7,163 nt of DNA from an uncultured Anaerococcus sp. (GCA_900550345.1 URRX01000076.1:1-7163), one strand, 5' to 3'. Numbered from the stretch's first letter, positions 1 to 7,032 are shown. Numbers and translations: made by a program. The notes: generated by a model from the sequence alone, not told the origin.

Positions 1-850
1 AATTAAAGACGAAGTAGGTAATGATTCTTACCAAGAAGAAATTATTAAAAAAGAATATTCGGATGAGTTTCTTATATCATCAATTATTAGAATTTTAATT
101 AAATTTTTAAGATTCGAAAATAAGTGTCAAATTAAAACAGATTTAAGTTTTGATCAACAAGTAAAAATTAATCAGATACTTAGGTATATTTATTCTCATA
201 TGAGCGAAAAACTTACCTTAGATAGGTTATCATCCACTTTTTTCATCAGTAAGTCTACTTTAACTAAATATATAGATGAAAATACTGGTTTTACTTTTAC
301 TGAATTATTAAACAGGATTAGATTTTCAAAAGCAATTGACCTACTCATGTTTTCAGACAAAAGTTTGACTGAAATAGCAAAAAGTGTAGGCTATACTGAC
401 TCTTCTCATTTTACAAAAATTTTTGAAAGTACAGAAGGAATAAAACCCGGTGAATTTAAGAAATACTATAATATAAAACAAATGAGTCTAAAACAATCAG
501 AACAAAAGTTATTGGTTGATGTAGTAAATTACGAAATAAAAAACTTTAATGATGCTGACTTAACCATAGGAAAAGTCGCAAAAACTTTCGGAATTTCAAC
601 ATCTGAAGTTAATAGGCTAATATATTTTCAATTTGAAAAAAACTTCTATGAATACTTAGATGAACTTAGAATATCAAAAGCATGCGAATTATTAAAAACT
701 ACTGATTTAAAAATCATAGATATAGCAATGAAAGTTGGGTATAATTCTACAAGAACCTTCCAAAGATCGTTTGGTAGGATTACTGGTATGTCACCTAATA
801 AATTTAGGTCAAGTATTAATTACCAAGATTCTGAAGGAAATATAATATAA
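1..850 (+). CDS. AraC-family transcriptional regulator with two tandem AraC DNA-binding domains (5'-truncated by window edge)
   Basis: The frame is open from base 2 to the TAA at 848-850, giving 282 visible residues, so the start lies to the left of the window. The Met at base 200 is internal: it falls inside the first AraC domain, whose first helix (about visible residues 55-66) is encoded before it. Domain A spans visible residues 55-156, with helix-turn-helix segments around LTLDRLSSTFFIS (71-83) and LTEIAKSVGYTDSSHF (122-137). Domain B spans about 170-272, with LTIGKVAKTFGIS (187-199) and the IAMKVGY...F...F...TGMSP signature. Each is a full AraC/XylS domain with two HTH motifs, so four HTHs are present in all. 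Domain B has a less typical second recognition helix (NSTRTF) than domain A. The effector domain is not visible, and the target genes are unknown. It is probably co-transcribed with the B3/B4 gene 20 bases downstream. The family assignment is firm; the role is not known. Confidence 0.93.
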   Translation, partial: IKDEVGNDSYQEEIIKKEYSDEFLISSIIRILIKFLRFENKCQIKTDLSFDQQVKINQILRYIYSHMSEKLTLDRLSSTFFISKSTLTKYIDENTGFTFTELLNRIRFSKAIDLLMFSDKSLTEIAKSVGYTDSSHFTKIFESTEGIKPGEFKKYYNIKQMSLKQSEQKLLVDVVNYEIKNFNDADLTIGKVAKTFGISTSEVNRLIYFQFEKNFYEYLDELRISKACELLKTTDLKIIDIAMKVGYNSTRTFQRSFGRITGMSPNKFRSSINYQDSEGNII

Positions 851-870
851 AATTATAAAAAGGAGTAAGT

Positions 871-1575
871 ATGAAATTTATAGCAAGTGATTCATTTTGG
901 GAATTATTTCCTGAAGCAGAAATTGGACTTATCTTATTTAAAGGTATTAAAATGGAAGAAAAATCTAACAGAGAAATAAGAGATAAGCTTGATGCTGCTA
1001 ATGAAAAAGCATTAGACTATCTAACAAAACCTGTTTTTAGCGAAAATCCAGTAATAAAGGTATGGAGAGATGCATTTCGTAAATTTAAAACAAAAAAAGG
1101 AGCTCGTTGTTCTATAGAAGCCCTACTAAAAAGAGTTTCAAAAGATAAAGATGTTGGAAGCATAAATCCACTAGTTGATATTTACAATGCCACTTCTTTA
1201 AACTATGCCCTTCCATGTGGAGCTGAAGATATAGATAAATTCGTAGGCGACTTAAAACTTGAAATAACTGAAGGAGATGATCCTTTCCAAGCTATAGGAG
1301 ATGACAAAAATTCACCAACACTAGAAGGTGAGCTATGCTATAGAGATGATCAAGGTGCAGTTTGTAGATGTTTTAACTGGAGAGATGGACAAAGAACAAT
1401 GATCACAGAACAAACAAAAAATGCCATACTCTTTATGGAAAACCTAGATACAGAAAGAAAAGAAGACTTAAAAAATGCAATTAACTATCTAGCTGAAAAT
1501 CTAGAAAATCATTTAGAAGGAAAAGTTGAAATCCACTTCATAACAAAAGACAATCCAAGTGTAGAAATAAAATAA
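871..1575 (+). CDS. Solo B3/B4 domain protein (PheRS beta-subunit editing-domain-like, COG3382 type)
   Basis: This gene encodes 234 residues, the usual length for stand-alone B3/B4 proteins. In the beta subunit of phenylalanyl-tRNA synthetase, the B3/B4 domain hydrolyses mischarged Tyr-tRNA(Phe). Free-standing homologues are widespread, but their substrate is mostly unproven. Family hallmarks visible here are WRDAFRKFKTKKG at 65-77, INPLVDIYNATSLNYALPCG at 98-117 (the conserved N-x-LVD-x-x-N core), an ELCYRD segment at 154-159 and CRCFNWRDG at 165-173, followed by the terminal helix. There is no signal peptide or membrane segment, so it should be cytoplasmic. The start is set by AAGGAG at 860-865, five bases before the ATG. 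The gene sits 20 bases after the AraC-type regulator and ends in its own terminator, so it is the last gene of that unit. It probably deacylates a mischarged tRNA or a related aminoacyl compound; this is inferred from the fold only. Confidence 0.88.
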   Translation: MKFIASDSFWELFPEAEIGLILFKGIKMEEKSNREIRDKLDAANEKALDYLTKPVFSENPVIKVWRDAFRKFKTKKGARCSIEALLKRVSKDKDVGSINPLVDIYNATSLNYALPCGAEDIDKFVGDLKLEITEGDDPFQAIGDDKNSPTLEGELCYRDDQGAVCRCFNWRDGQRTMITEQTKNAILFMENLDTERKEDLKNAINYLAENLENHLEGKVEIHFITKDNPSVEIK

Positions 1576-1580
1576 TATCA

Positions 1581-1612
1581 AAAGCACAAACAATAAAGTT
1601 TGTGCTTTTTTT
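1581..1612 (+). terminator. Intrinsic terminator of the AraC-B3/B4 unit
   Basis: An 11-bp perfect stem (1581-1591 with 1598-1608) closes a 6-base AATAAA loop, and a run of seven T (1606-1612) follows. It begins 5 bases after the TAA of the B3/B4 gene. It is a strong rho-independent terminator on the plus strand. Confidence 0.92.
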
Positions 1613-1639
1613 ATACTCAAAATATATAATTATGTAAAT

Positions 1640-1667
1640 AAAAAAGATCTTTAGAAAACTAAAGATC
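1640..1667 (-). terminator. Intrinsic terminator of the tRNA-Arg cluster
   Basis: A 9-bp perfect stem, GATCTTTAG (1646-1654) with CTAAAGATC (1659-1667), has an AAAA loop (TTTT when read on the minus strand). On the minus strand it is followed by a T-rich tract (1645 down to 1640). It begins 4 bases beyond the CCA end of the last tRNA gene and faces the plus-strand terminator at 1581-1612, so the two convergent units are insulated from each other. Confidence 0.88.
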
Positions 1668-1671
1668 AAAA

Positions 1672-1748
1672 TGGCGCGGCATTGAGGATTCGAACCCCAG
1701 GCCTACTGGTCCGTAGCCAGTCGCTCTATCCAACTGAGCTAATACCGC
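1672..1748 (-). tRNA. tRNA-Arg (anticodon ACG)
   Basis: This is a 77-nt cloverleaf including an encoded CCA (1674-1672). The acceptor stem is GCGGTAT with ATGCCGC, with discriminator G. The D-stem is GCTC/GAGC. The anticodon stem ACTGG/CCAGT closes the loop CTACGGA, which places ACG at 34-36. The T-arm is TGGGG/CCTCA with one G-U pair and a TTCGAAT loop. Position 34 A is expected to be edited to inosine, so one tRNA would read CGU, CGC and CGA. It is the last gene of the three-tRNA unit, 16 bases from its neighbour. Confidence 0.97.
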
Positions 1749-1764
1749 TCAAAATTTAAAAATA

Positions 1765-1841
<77 letters not shown>

Positions 1842-1866
1842 ACTTAAAAAAATATAAAGATATATT

Positions 1867-1943
<77 letters not shown>

Positions 1944-2000
1944 ACATAAAAATAAATATTTAACATAATAAAGAAATGTTTTATCTCTTTAACTAATATA

Positions 2001-2029
2001 ATTATAACATAATTTTTTTTTAAATACAA
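2001..2029 (-). promoter_or_regulatory. Predicted promoter of the tRNA-Arg cluster
   Basis: On the minus strand a perfect TATAAT (2006-2001) is preceded by TG in extended -10 position (TGTTATAAT). With a 17-base spacer, a partial -35 TTGTAT lies at 2029-2024. Transcription would start near 1994, about 50 bases before the first tRNA. The surrounding DNA is very AT-rich with poly-T and poly-A runs, which is typical of strong stable-RNA promoters with an UP-like region. No second promoter is needed between the three tRNAs. Confidence 0.7.
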
Positions 2030-2110
2030 AATTTTTTTTAAGTCTTTTTTTATCAATCTAAGTATCAAAATTTTTATATACTTAAAATGTATTAAATAAT
2101 AATAGGCATT

Positions 2111-2139
2111 AAAAAAACTCAGATAAAAATCTGAGTTTT
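2111..2139 (-). terminator. Intrinsic terminator of the arc operon
   Basis: On the minus strand, a GC-containing stem, AACTCAGAT paired with ATCTGAGTT (2137-2129 with 2124-2116; A-T pairs extend it), has a four-base loop. It is followed by a run of seven T (2117-2111). It starts about five bases after the arcD stop codon. It separates the operon from the tRNA-Arg unit, which lies downstream on the same strand. Confidence 0.92.
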
Positions 2140-2143
2140 ATTT

Positions 2144-3649
2144 TTACATTACTGACATTGCAATTGATAAAATAATTATATTTGCAATAAATACAATAAT
2201 AAATGGCTTTCTTACCCATTTCAAATATGTTGAATATTCTACTTTTGCTGCTGCAAGACCACCCATTACTACTCCTGATGTTGGAGTAACAAAGTTTACA
2301 AGTCCACAAGCTGCACAGAAAATCATAATCATAATATTAGGGTCATAACCTAATTGATTTGCCAATGATCCCATGATTGGAATTGATAATGCTGCAAGTC
2401 CTGATGTTGATGGTACCAAGAATGATAATACCATGTAAATCAAGTAAGCAAGTGGTGCAAATACAAATGGTGATACTCCTTTTAATAATTTAGCTGAGTT
2501 TTGTAGAATGTAGAAATCTAAGTGAGTTGAGCTCATTACTACTGTAATTCCTCTTGCTACTGCGATTATTAGTCCTACAGATAATAGATCAGCCGCTCCT
2601 GCTATAAATCCATCTACAAATTCTTTTTCACTAATTTTAGCAACAATTGCTATTACTATACTTGAAAGTGTAAATAAAGCCGCAAGATCTTTAAAGTACC
2701 AATATCCTAATGGTGATCCTGTCAAGAAATCTGACCATCCAAATACTTTTAGATATGCTTCTTCATCACCTTTGAAGTTTATGTCTACATATGAAATTAA
2801 TGATGCAATCATTATTACAAATGTAATAGCAAAAATTGTTAGTACTGCTTTATGAGTTCCTGTAAATTCAAGGTCTCCTTCAGTATCTTTAGCAAAATAT
2901 TCTTGCATATCATGTTTTTCATCTGCTGTTAATACTGACGCCTCTTTATTTGATAATAATTTTTTAGCATAATTTAATACAAATTTAATAACTATAATAT
3001 CTGTTGATAACCAAAGTATAACACCAATAACCATTACAATTGTGGCATTAGATTTTATACCTACTGATTCCAAAGCTCCCATAGCTGCTGATGTAGCAAA
3101 TGGGTTTATTGTTGAACCGAGTACTCCGGCTCCAGCTCCAAGTAAAACTGTACCTACCGCAACCATAGTATCAAGTCCTGCTGCTACCATTGCTGCTGTA
3201 ATTAATGGATAAAAACCAATTGTTTCTTCTGCCATTCCATAAGTAGAACCACCTACTGAGAATAAGAACATTAATACTGCAATTAGTCTTCCTTCTTTTC
3301 CTTTATTTTTTCTAACTAATGAACGAATTCCAGCTTCCATTGCACCAGTGCTCATTACGATACCAATAAAACCACCAATACATAAAATAAATACAATAAG
3401 ATCGGCAGCATCCATAAATCCATTTGGTATTGCCATTACAAAATCGCTTAATTTTGCACTTTCAACAGTAACTGTTTCCCCTGCTTTTACAGTGTTAATA
3501 AGATCTTCGTATTTAGTTGGATCTAAAGATTTTATTATGTCTGAATCTATTGGTTTACCACTTGTTATAAATGTAATCAAACATACTGCAGCTAGGACAA
3601 TCATCAAGATAGAAAATGCACTTAGTGATTTTTTCTTCTCTTTTTTCAT
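2144..3649 (-). CDS. arcD: YfcC/DcuC-type membrane carrier, probable arginine/ornithine antiporter ArcD
   Basis: This encodes 501 residues, normal for the YfcC family (PF03606, C4-dicarboxylate anaerobic carrier-like). A Lys-rich N-terminus precedes the first membrane helix (about 11-30). A hydrophilic loop of about 50 residues follows, then some ten to twelve further hydrophobic segments (for example 83-103, 148-176, 202-222, 265-287, 393-412, 480-500). Family motifs are GGSTYGMAEET (133-143), INPFAT (181-186), and the paired PSTSGLA (413-419) and PTSGVVMG (456-463) re-entrant loop motifs. In the arginine deiminase operons of streptococci, the gene named arcD is of this family rather than the APC-type ArcD of Pseudomonas. 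Position as last gene of the operon supports exchange of arginine for ornithine. Its Shine-Dalgarno AGGAG overlaps the arcC stop codon, and the gap is 9 bases. The family is certain; the substrate is inferred from context. Confidence 0.9.
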   Translation of the reverse strand: MKKEKKKSLSAFSILMIVLAAVCLITFITSGKPIDSDIIKSLDPTKYEDLINTVKAGETVTVESAKLSDFVMAIPNGFMDAADLIVFILCIGGFIGIVMSTGAMEAGIRSLVRKNKGKEGRLIAVLMFLFSVGGSTYGMAEETIGFYPLITAAMVAAGLDTMVAVGTVLLGAGAGVLGSTINPFATSAAMGALESVGIKSNATIVMVIGVILWLSTDIIVIKFVLNYAKKLLSNKEASVLTADEKHDMQEYFAKDTEGDLEFTGTHKAVLTIFAITFVIMIASLISYVDINFKGDEEAYLKVFGWSDFLTGSPLGYWYFKDLAALFTLSSIVIAIVAKISEKEFVDGFIAGAADLLSVGLIIAVARGITVVMSSTHLDFYILQNSAKLLKGVSPFVFAPLAYLIYMVLSFLVPSTSGLAALSIPIMGSLANQLGYDPNIMIMIFCAACGLVNFVTPTSGVVMGGLAAAKVEYSTYLKWVRKPFIIVFIANIIILSIAMSVM

Positions 3650-3655
3650 AGTATT

Positions 3656-3661
3656 CTCCTA
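3656..3661 (-). promoter_or_regulatory. arcD ribosome binding site overlapping the arcC stop codon
   Basis: Read on the minus strand, TAGGAG (3661-3656) contains the arcC stop TAG (3661-3659) and the arcD Shine-Dalgarno AGGAG (3660-3656). The ATG of arcD follows after six bases. Ribosomes finishing arcC therefore sit on the arcD initiation site, which favours translational coupling and supports the chosen arcD start. Confidence 0.8.
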
Positions 3662-4594
3662 TTTTTTAATTATAGTTCCTGTCTTTCCTTCTAAGGCTTC
3701 AGCTGCTTTTTCTAAAGATGTTATAAGTGCACGACCTTTGTCTGATTTTTCAACAAATTCTAAACAAGCTTCTACTTTTGGTAACATTGAACCAGGTGCA
3801 AAATGTCCTTCTTCAATATACTTTTTAGCTTCTTCAACAGTCATTTCTTCTATTTCTTCTTGATTTGGTTTGTTGTAATTTATCATAACTCTATCTACTG
3901 CTGTTAAGATTACTAACATATCAGCATTTAGCTCTTGTGCTAGTAATGCAGAAGATCTATCTTTATCTATTACAGCTGGCACACCTTCTAATCCTTCTTC
4001 TGTTTCGATTACTGGCACACCACCTCCACCGACTGTTATTACTATGTTACCGTTATTAATCAAATTTTCTACAATATTGATTTCAATTATTTCTTTAGGA
4101 ATTGGACTAGCTACAACTCTTCTATATCCTCTTCCTGCATCTTCAACATATTCATAACCATTTTCTTTTTGTTTCGCTTCTGCTTCTTCTTTTGTTAAGA
4201 AACTTCCAATTGGTTTTGTTGGTTTATTGAAAGCCTCATCATTTTCATCAACCATTACTTGAGTAACAACACAAGCAATTTCTGAATCTTTATTTCTATT
4301 TTTTAATTCATTTCTTATAGATTGTGATAAATGATATCCAATATAACCTTGGCTCATAGCTCCACATTCTGGAAATGGCATTTCAGGAGTATCTCCACCC
4401 TTGTTTGCTGAAAATTCCATTGCATTATTTATCATTCCTACTTGTGGACCATTTCCATGTCCTACTGCTATGTCGTAGTTTTCTGATAAATCAACTATTG
4501 TTTTTGCTGTTTTTTTTACTAATTCTAATTGCTCAGCAGGGGTATTGCCTAAAGCATTACCCCCGAGAGCGATAACTAATCTTTTTTTTGTCAT
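3659..4594 (-). CDS. arcC: Carbamate kinase
   Basis: This encodes 311 residues, full length for the family. The enzyme transfers phosphate from carbamoyl phosphate to ADP, giving ATP plus carbamate, which falls apart to ammonia and CO2. It is the energy-yielding step of the arginine deiminase route. Amino acid kinase fold motifs are all present: ALGGNAL (9-15), GHGNGPQVG (45-53), a KPTKPIG segment (124-130), RRVVASP (158-164), VGGGGVPV (188-195), VIDKD (208-212), LTAVD (230-234) and GSMLPKV (268-274). No key segment is missing. The start is supported by AGGA (4604-4601), six bases before the ATG, a weaker site than those of its neighbours. It begins 30 bases after arcB, with no terminator between them. 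The enzyme is cytosolic and, in the family, dimeric. Confidence 0.97.
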   Translation of the reverse strand: MTKKRLVIALGGNALGNTPAEQLELVKKTAKTIVDLSENYDIAVGHGNGPQVGMINNAMEFSANKGGDTPEMPFPECGAMSQGYIGYHLSQSIRNELKNRNKDSEIACVVTQVMVDENDEAFNKPTKPIGSFLTKEEAEAKQKENGYEYVEDAGRGYRRVVASPIPKEIIEINIVENLINNGNIVITVGGGGVPVIETEEGLEGVPAVIDKDRSSALLAQELNADMLVILTAVDRVMINYNKPNQEEIEEMTVEEAKKYIEEGHFAPGSMLPKVEACLEFVEKSDKGRALITSLEKAAEALEGKTGTIIKK

Positions 4595-4624
4595 TTGTTA
4601 TCCTATTTACTATTTTATTTTTTA

Positions 4625-5629
4625 CTATTTTAATGTTGCATACATAATAGCCTTGATTGTATGCATTCTGTTTTCTGCTTGATCAAATACTTTACTTTGT
4701 TTTCCTAAGAATACATCGTCTTTAACTTCCATTCCGTCAAGATCGTATTTGTCTCCGAATTTTTCTTTCACGTCTTTTCCTGTTGTTGTTTCAAGATCGT
4801 GGAATGATGGTAGACAATGTAAGAATATAGCATCGTCATCTGCTAAGTCCATAACTTTTTGGTTTACTTGGTATGGGTGAAGAATTTCAATTCTCTTTTC
4901 CCAAACTTCTTTTGGTTCTCCCATTGATACCCAAATATCAGTATAAACTGCATGAGCGCCTTTTGCTGCTTCTTCTACATCTTCTGTAAATTCTACTTTT
5001 GATCCGTGAACTTTTGCAAATTCTTTAGCTTCTTCAACTAATTTATCATCTGCCCATAATTCTTTTGGACCACAACCTGTGTAGTTGATTCCAAGTTTAG
5101 CGCAAGCTACCATTAATGAGTTACTTACGTTGTTTCTGCAATCACCCATAAATACAAAGTTTAGTCCTTTTAGGTAGCCAAAGTTTTCTTTGATTGTTAG
5201 CATATCAGCAATCATTTGTGTTGGGTGGAATTCATCTGTTAGACCATTCCATACAGGTACTCCTGAATGTTCAGCTAATTTTTCAACTAATTCTTGGTCA
5301 AATCCTCTGTATTCAATTCCATCATAGAATCTTCCCAATACTTTTGCTGTATCTTCGATTGATTCTTTGTGTCCCATTTGGCTTGAACCTGGATCAAGAT
5401 ATGTTACTCCCATTCCTAAGTCCATTCCAGCCACTTCAAATGAACAACGTGTTCTTGTTGAAGTTTTTTCAAATAATAATACTATATTTTTTCCTTCTAG
5501 ATATTTATGAGGTGTTCTTGTCATTTTAAGTTTTTTGAATTGTTCACCTAGATCTATTAGGTATTTAATTTGGTCTTCTGATAGGAATTTTAATCCTAGT
5601 ATACTTTGTCCTTGTAAATTTACTGGCAT
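4625..5629 (-). CDS. arcB: Ornithine carbamoyltransferase, catabolic type
   Basis: This encodes 334 residues. In this pathway it runs the phosphorolysis of citrulline to ornithine and carbamoyl phosphate. The carbamoyl phosphate-binding STRTR is at 57-61, HPTQ at 135-138, the ornithine-loop segment DIWVSMG at 231-237, the catalytic HCLP at 271-274 (in the context HCLPSFHD), and the final NRMHTIKAIM at 320-329. Length and the HCLP-[SA]-FHD context match catabolic ArcB enzymes. Databases often name such genes argF because the fold is shared. No other arginine-biosynthesis gene is visible, and the arc context decides the direction. The start is fixed by AAGGAG (5643-5638), eight bases before the ATG. 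The gap to arcA is 64 bases, holds no hairpin terminator that I can see, and is probably just an AT-rich intercistronic leader. Confidence 0.97.
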   Translation of the reverse strand: MPVNLQGQSILGLKFLSEDQIKYLIDLGEQFKKLKMTRTPHKYLEGKNIVLLFEKTSTRTRCSFEVAGMDLGMGVTYLDPGSSQMGHKESIEDTAKVLGRFYDGIEYRGFDQELVEKLAEHSGVPVWNGLTDEFHPTQMIADMLTIKENFGYLKGLNFVFMGDCRNNVSNSLMVACAKLGINYTGCGPKELWADDKLVEEAKEFAKVHGSKVEFTEDVEEAAKGAHAVYTDIWVSMGEPKEVWEKRIEILHPYQVNQKVMDLADDDAIFLHCLPSFHDLETTTGKDVKEKFGDKYDLDGMEVKDDVFLGKQSKVFDQAENRMHTIKAIMYATLK

Positions 5630-5693
5630 ATTGTTATCTCCTTAATCTTTGTTTTTCAATATTAATTTTATTTTTTAGCGACTAACTTACTTC

Positions 5694-6920
5694 TTATAGT
5701 TCTCTTTCTAATGGCATTGACATACATCTTGGACCACCACGACCTACTGTTAAGTTTGATGCATCCAATTCAAGTACTTCAATTCCTTCTTTTCTTAGTA
5801 CTTCGTTTGTTACAGTATTTCTCTTATAAACTAAAACTTTTCCTGGAGCAAGTGTTAATGTGTTTGATCCATCATTCCATTGTTCTCTTTCTGCAGCTAT
5901 TGGGTCTCCACCACCACATGGAATTAGACGAACTTTTTCAATTCCTAATGCTTTTGCTAAGATTTCATCTAATTTTCCTGATGCTGTTTCGATGTGTAAG
6001 TCATTATTTTCAGCATCTTTAGTAATGATTTTAACTTCCATTTCTTTGATGATTGCTGGATGGTATGTGAATGCATCATAATCGATTTGTGTAAATACTG
6101 TATCTAAGTGCATGAAAGCTCTGTTTTCATCAATTTTTAATGCATAGATTTTTTCGATTTTGTTTTCAACATCACCGAAGAATAATTTTTTAGCTAATAC
6201 TTTGATAGCATCATATTGAGTTCTTTGAGAAATACCAATTAATAATGTATTTTCATTACCATTGAATGTATCTCCACCTTCAATATGGAATTCATTTTTT
6301 CTACCATAAAGATCTGGAACATCTTTATAATCTGGATGGAATCTAAAGATATAGTCACAGTAGATTGTTTCTCTGTTTCTTGTTACAGAATACATTTTAT
6401 TGATTACTGCACCATTTCCAACTGATGAGAATGGATCTCTTGTAAAGTAAAGATTTGGCATTGGATTAATTGCTAGGTAAGATTTACCAACTACCATTTC
6501 ATGAAGATCTTCTTCTGTAAATAGACCTAGTTCTTTTAATGTTAAACCAGCCATTGTTTTTTCTACAAATTCTTTTGTATCTTCAATTTTTTCTAAATAT
6601 TCTTTAGCTTTAGCTAGGATATCCTTATCCTCACAACCAGTTTCACTTAAATATTCATCTAAGAAAGTTTCTCTTAATCCTTCATTAGCATCTAATGTTT
6701 CAGCCATTAAGTTTTCAAGATAAACAACTTCTACACCATTGTCTCTCATGATGTCTGTGAATCTGTCATGTTCTTCTTGAGCAGATTTTAAATCTGGTAT
6801 ATCATCGAATAATAATTCTTCTAGAGTTGATGGTGTTAAATTTAATAATTCTTCACCTGGTCTGTGTACCAAAACTTTTTTAAGTGGTTTAATCTCACTT
6901 GTTACTTGTATACTTGTCAT
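5694..6920 (-). CDS. arcA: Arginine deiminase
   Basis: This encodes 408 residues, the standard length. The enzyme hydrolyses L-arginine to L-citrulline and ammonia in the cytosol, the first step of the pathway. The guanidino-modifying fold is complete: the N-terminal KVLVHRPGEEL (15-25), NLYFTRDPF (156-164, substrate Asp 162), FRFHPDY (192-198), FHIEGGD (211-217, Glu 214), HLDTVFTQID (271-280, catalytic His 271 with Asp 273), and the C-terminal GGPRCMSMPL (395-404) with nucleophile Cys 399. The start is supported by AGGAGG (6930-6925), four bases before the ATG. It is the first gene of the operon. The upstream region carries cre-like and ARG-box-like sites, which suggests catabolite repression and arginine response. 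Nothing is truncated or unusual. Confidence 0.98.
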   Translation of the reverse strand: MTSIQVTSEIKPLKKVLVHRPGEELLNLTPSTLEELLFDDIPDLKSAQEEHDRFTDIMRDNGVEVVYLENLMAETLDANEGLRETFLDEYLSETGCEDKDILAKAKEYLEKIEDTKEFVEKTMAGLTLKELGLFTEEDLHEMVVGKSYLAINPMPNLYFTRDPFSSVGNGAVINKMYSVTRNRETIYCDYIFRFHPDYKDVPDLYGRKNEFHIEGGDTFNGNENTLLIGISQRTQYDAIKVLAKKLFFGDVENKIEKIYALKIDENRAFMHLDTVFTQIDYDAFTYHPAIIKEMEVKIITKDAENNDLHIETASGKLDEILAKALGIEKVRLIPCGGGDPIAAEREQWNDGSNTLTLAPGKVLVYKRNTVTNEVLRKEGIEVLELDASNLTVGRGGPRCMSMPLEREL

Positions 6921-6979
6921 GCTTCCTCCTAAAATATATAAAATACAGTGCCTAACTAAGTTTAATATGTTATTTTCTA

Positions 6980-7016
6980 ACTATTAATGAGCACTAATAT
7001 CGTTTACATTAATAGT
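6980..7016. repeat. 10-bp perfect inverted repeat around the cre site and -10 box
   Basis: ACTATTAATG (6980-6989) and CATTAATAGT (7007-7016) are exact reverse complements, separated by 17 bases. The upstream arm overlaps the -10 box and the downstream arm lies in the early leader, with the cre-like site between. As the predicted transcript starts at about 7007, the repeat would act mainly as DNA, not as an RNA hairpin. It may be an operator for a dimer or for two dimers. Confidence 0.55.
6995..7008 (-). promoter_or_regulatory. Candidate cre site (CcpA operator)
   Basis: Minus-strand TGTAAACGATATTA fits the common cre consensus TGWAANCGNTNWCA at all fixed positions but one (T for C at position 13). 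It lies over the predicted transcription start, just downstream of the -10 box, a classic place for repression by CcpA. Arginine deiminase operons of other Firmicutes are known to be under catabolite control. The site is seen; binding is inferred. Confidence 0.62.
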
Positions 7017-7019
7017 ATA
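7014..7019 (-). promoter_or_regulatory. Predicted -10 box of the arc operon promoter
   Basis: On the minus strand TATACT (7019-7014) matches the consensus -10 in five of six positions. It would start transcription near 7007, leaving a leader of about 87 bases before arcA. At 16-18 bases upstream there is no acceptable -35: the place is taken by CGCGAA-like sequence, and the nearest partial match TTGTCG is 21 bases away. This suggests an activator-dependent promoter. Confidence 0.6.
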
Positions 7020-7032
7020 CACTTTTAAATAT

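Noticed and set aside
2059..2084. Hairpin TAAGTAT/ATACTTA between the arc terminator and the tRNA promoter
   Set aside because: It has a 7-bp AT-only-plus-one-GC stem with a 12-base loop and no T-tract. It is weak and expected by chance in such AT-rich DNA.
2109..2309. Minus-strand frame of 66 codons in a second frame of arcD
   Set aside because: It overlaps the 3' end of arcD and the terminator, and its Cys/Asn/Tyr-rich translation looks like an out-of-frame reading.
3348..3863. Long plus-strand open frame of 171 codons opposite arcC and arcD
   Set aside because: It lies antisense to two clear genes, has no ribosome binding site, and its translation shows no family features. It follows from the codon composition of the genes on the other strand.
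5194..6081. Several plus-strand open frames opposite arcB and arcA
   Set aside because: They are rich in Leu, Phe and His, typical of antisense reading of AT-rich genes, and they overlap confidently identified enzymes throughout.
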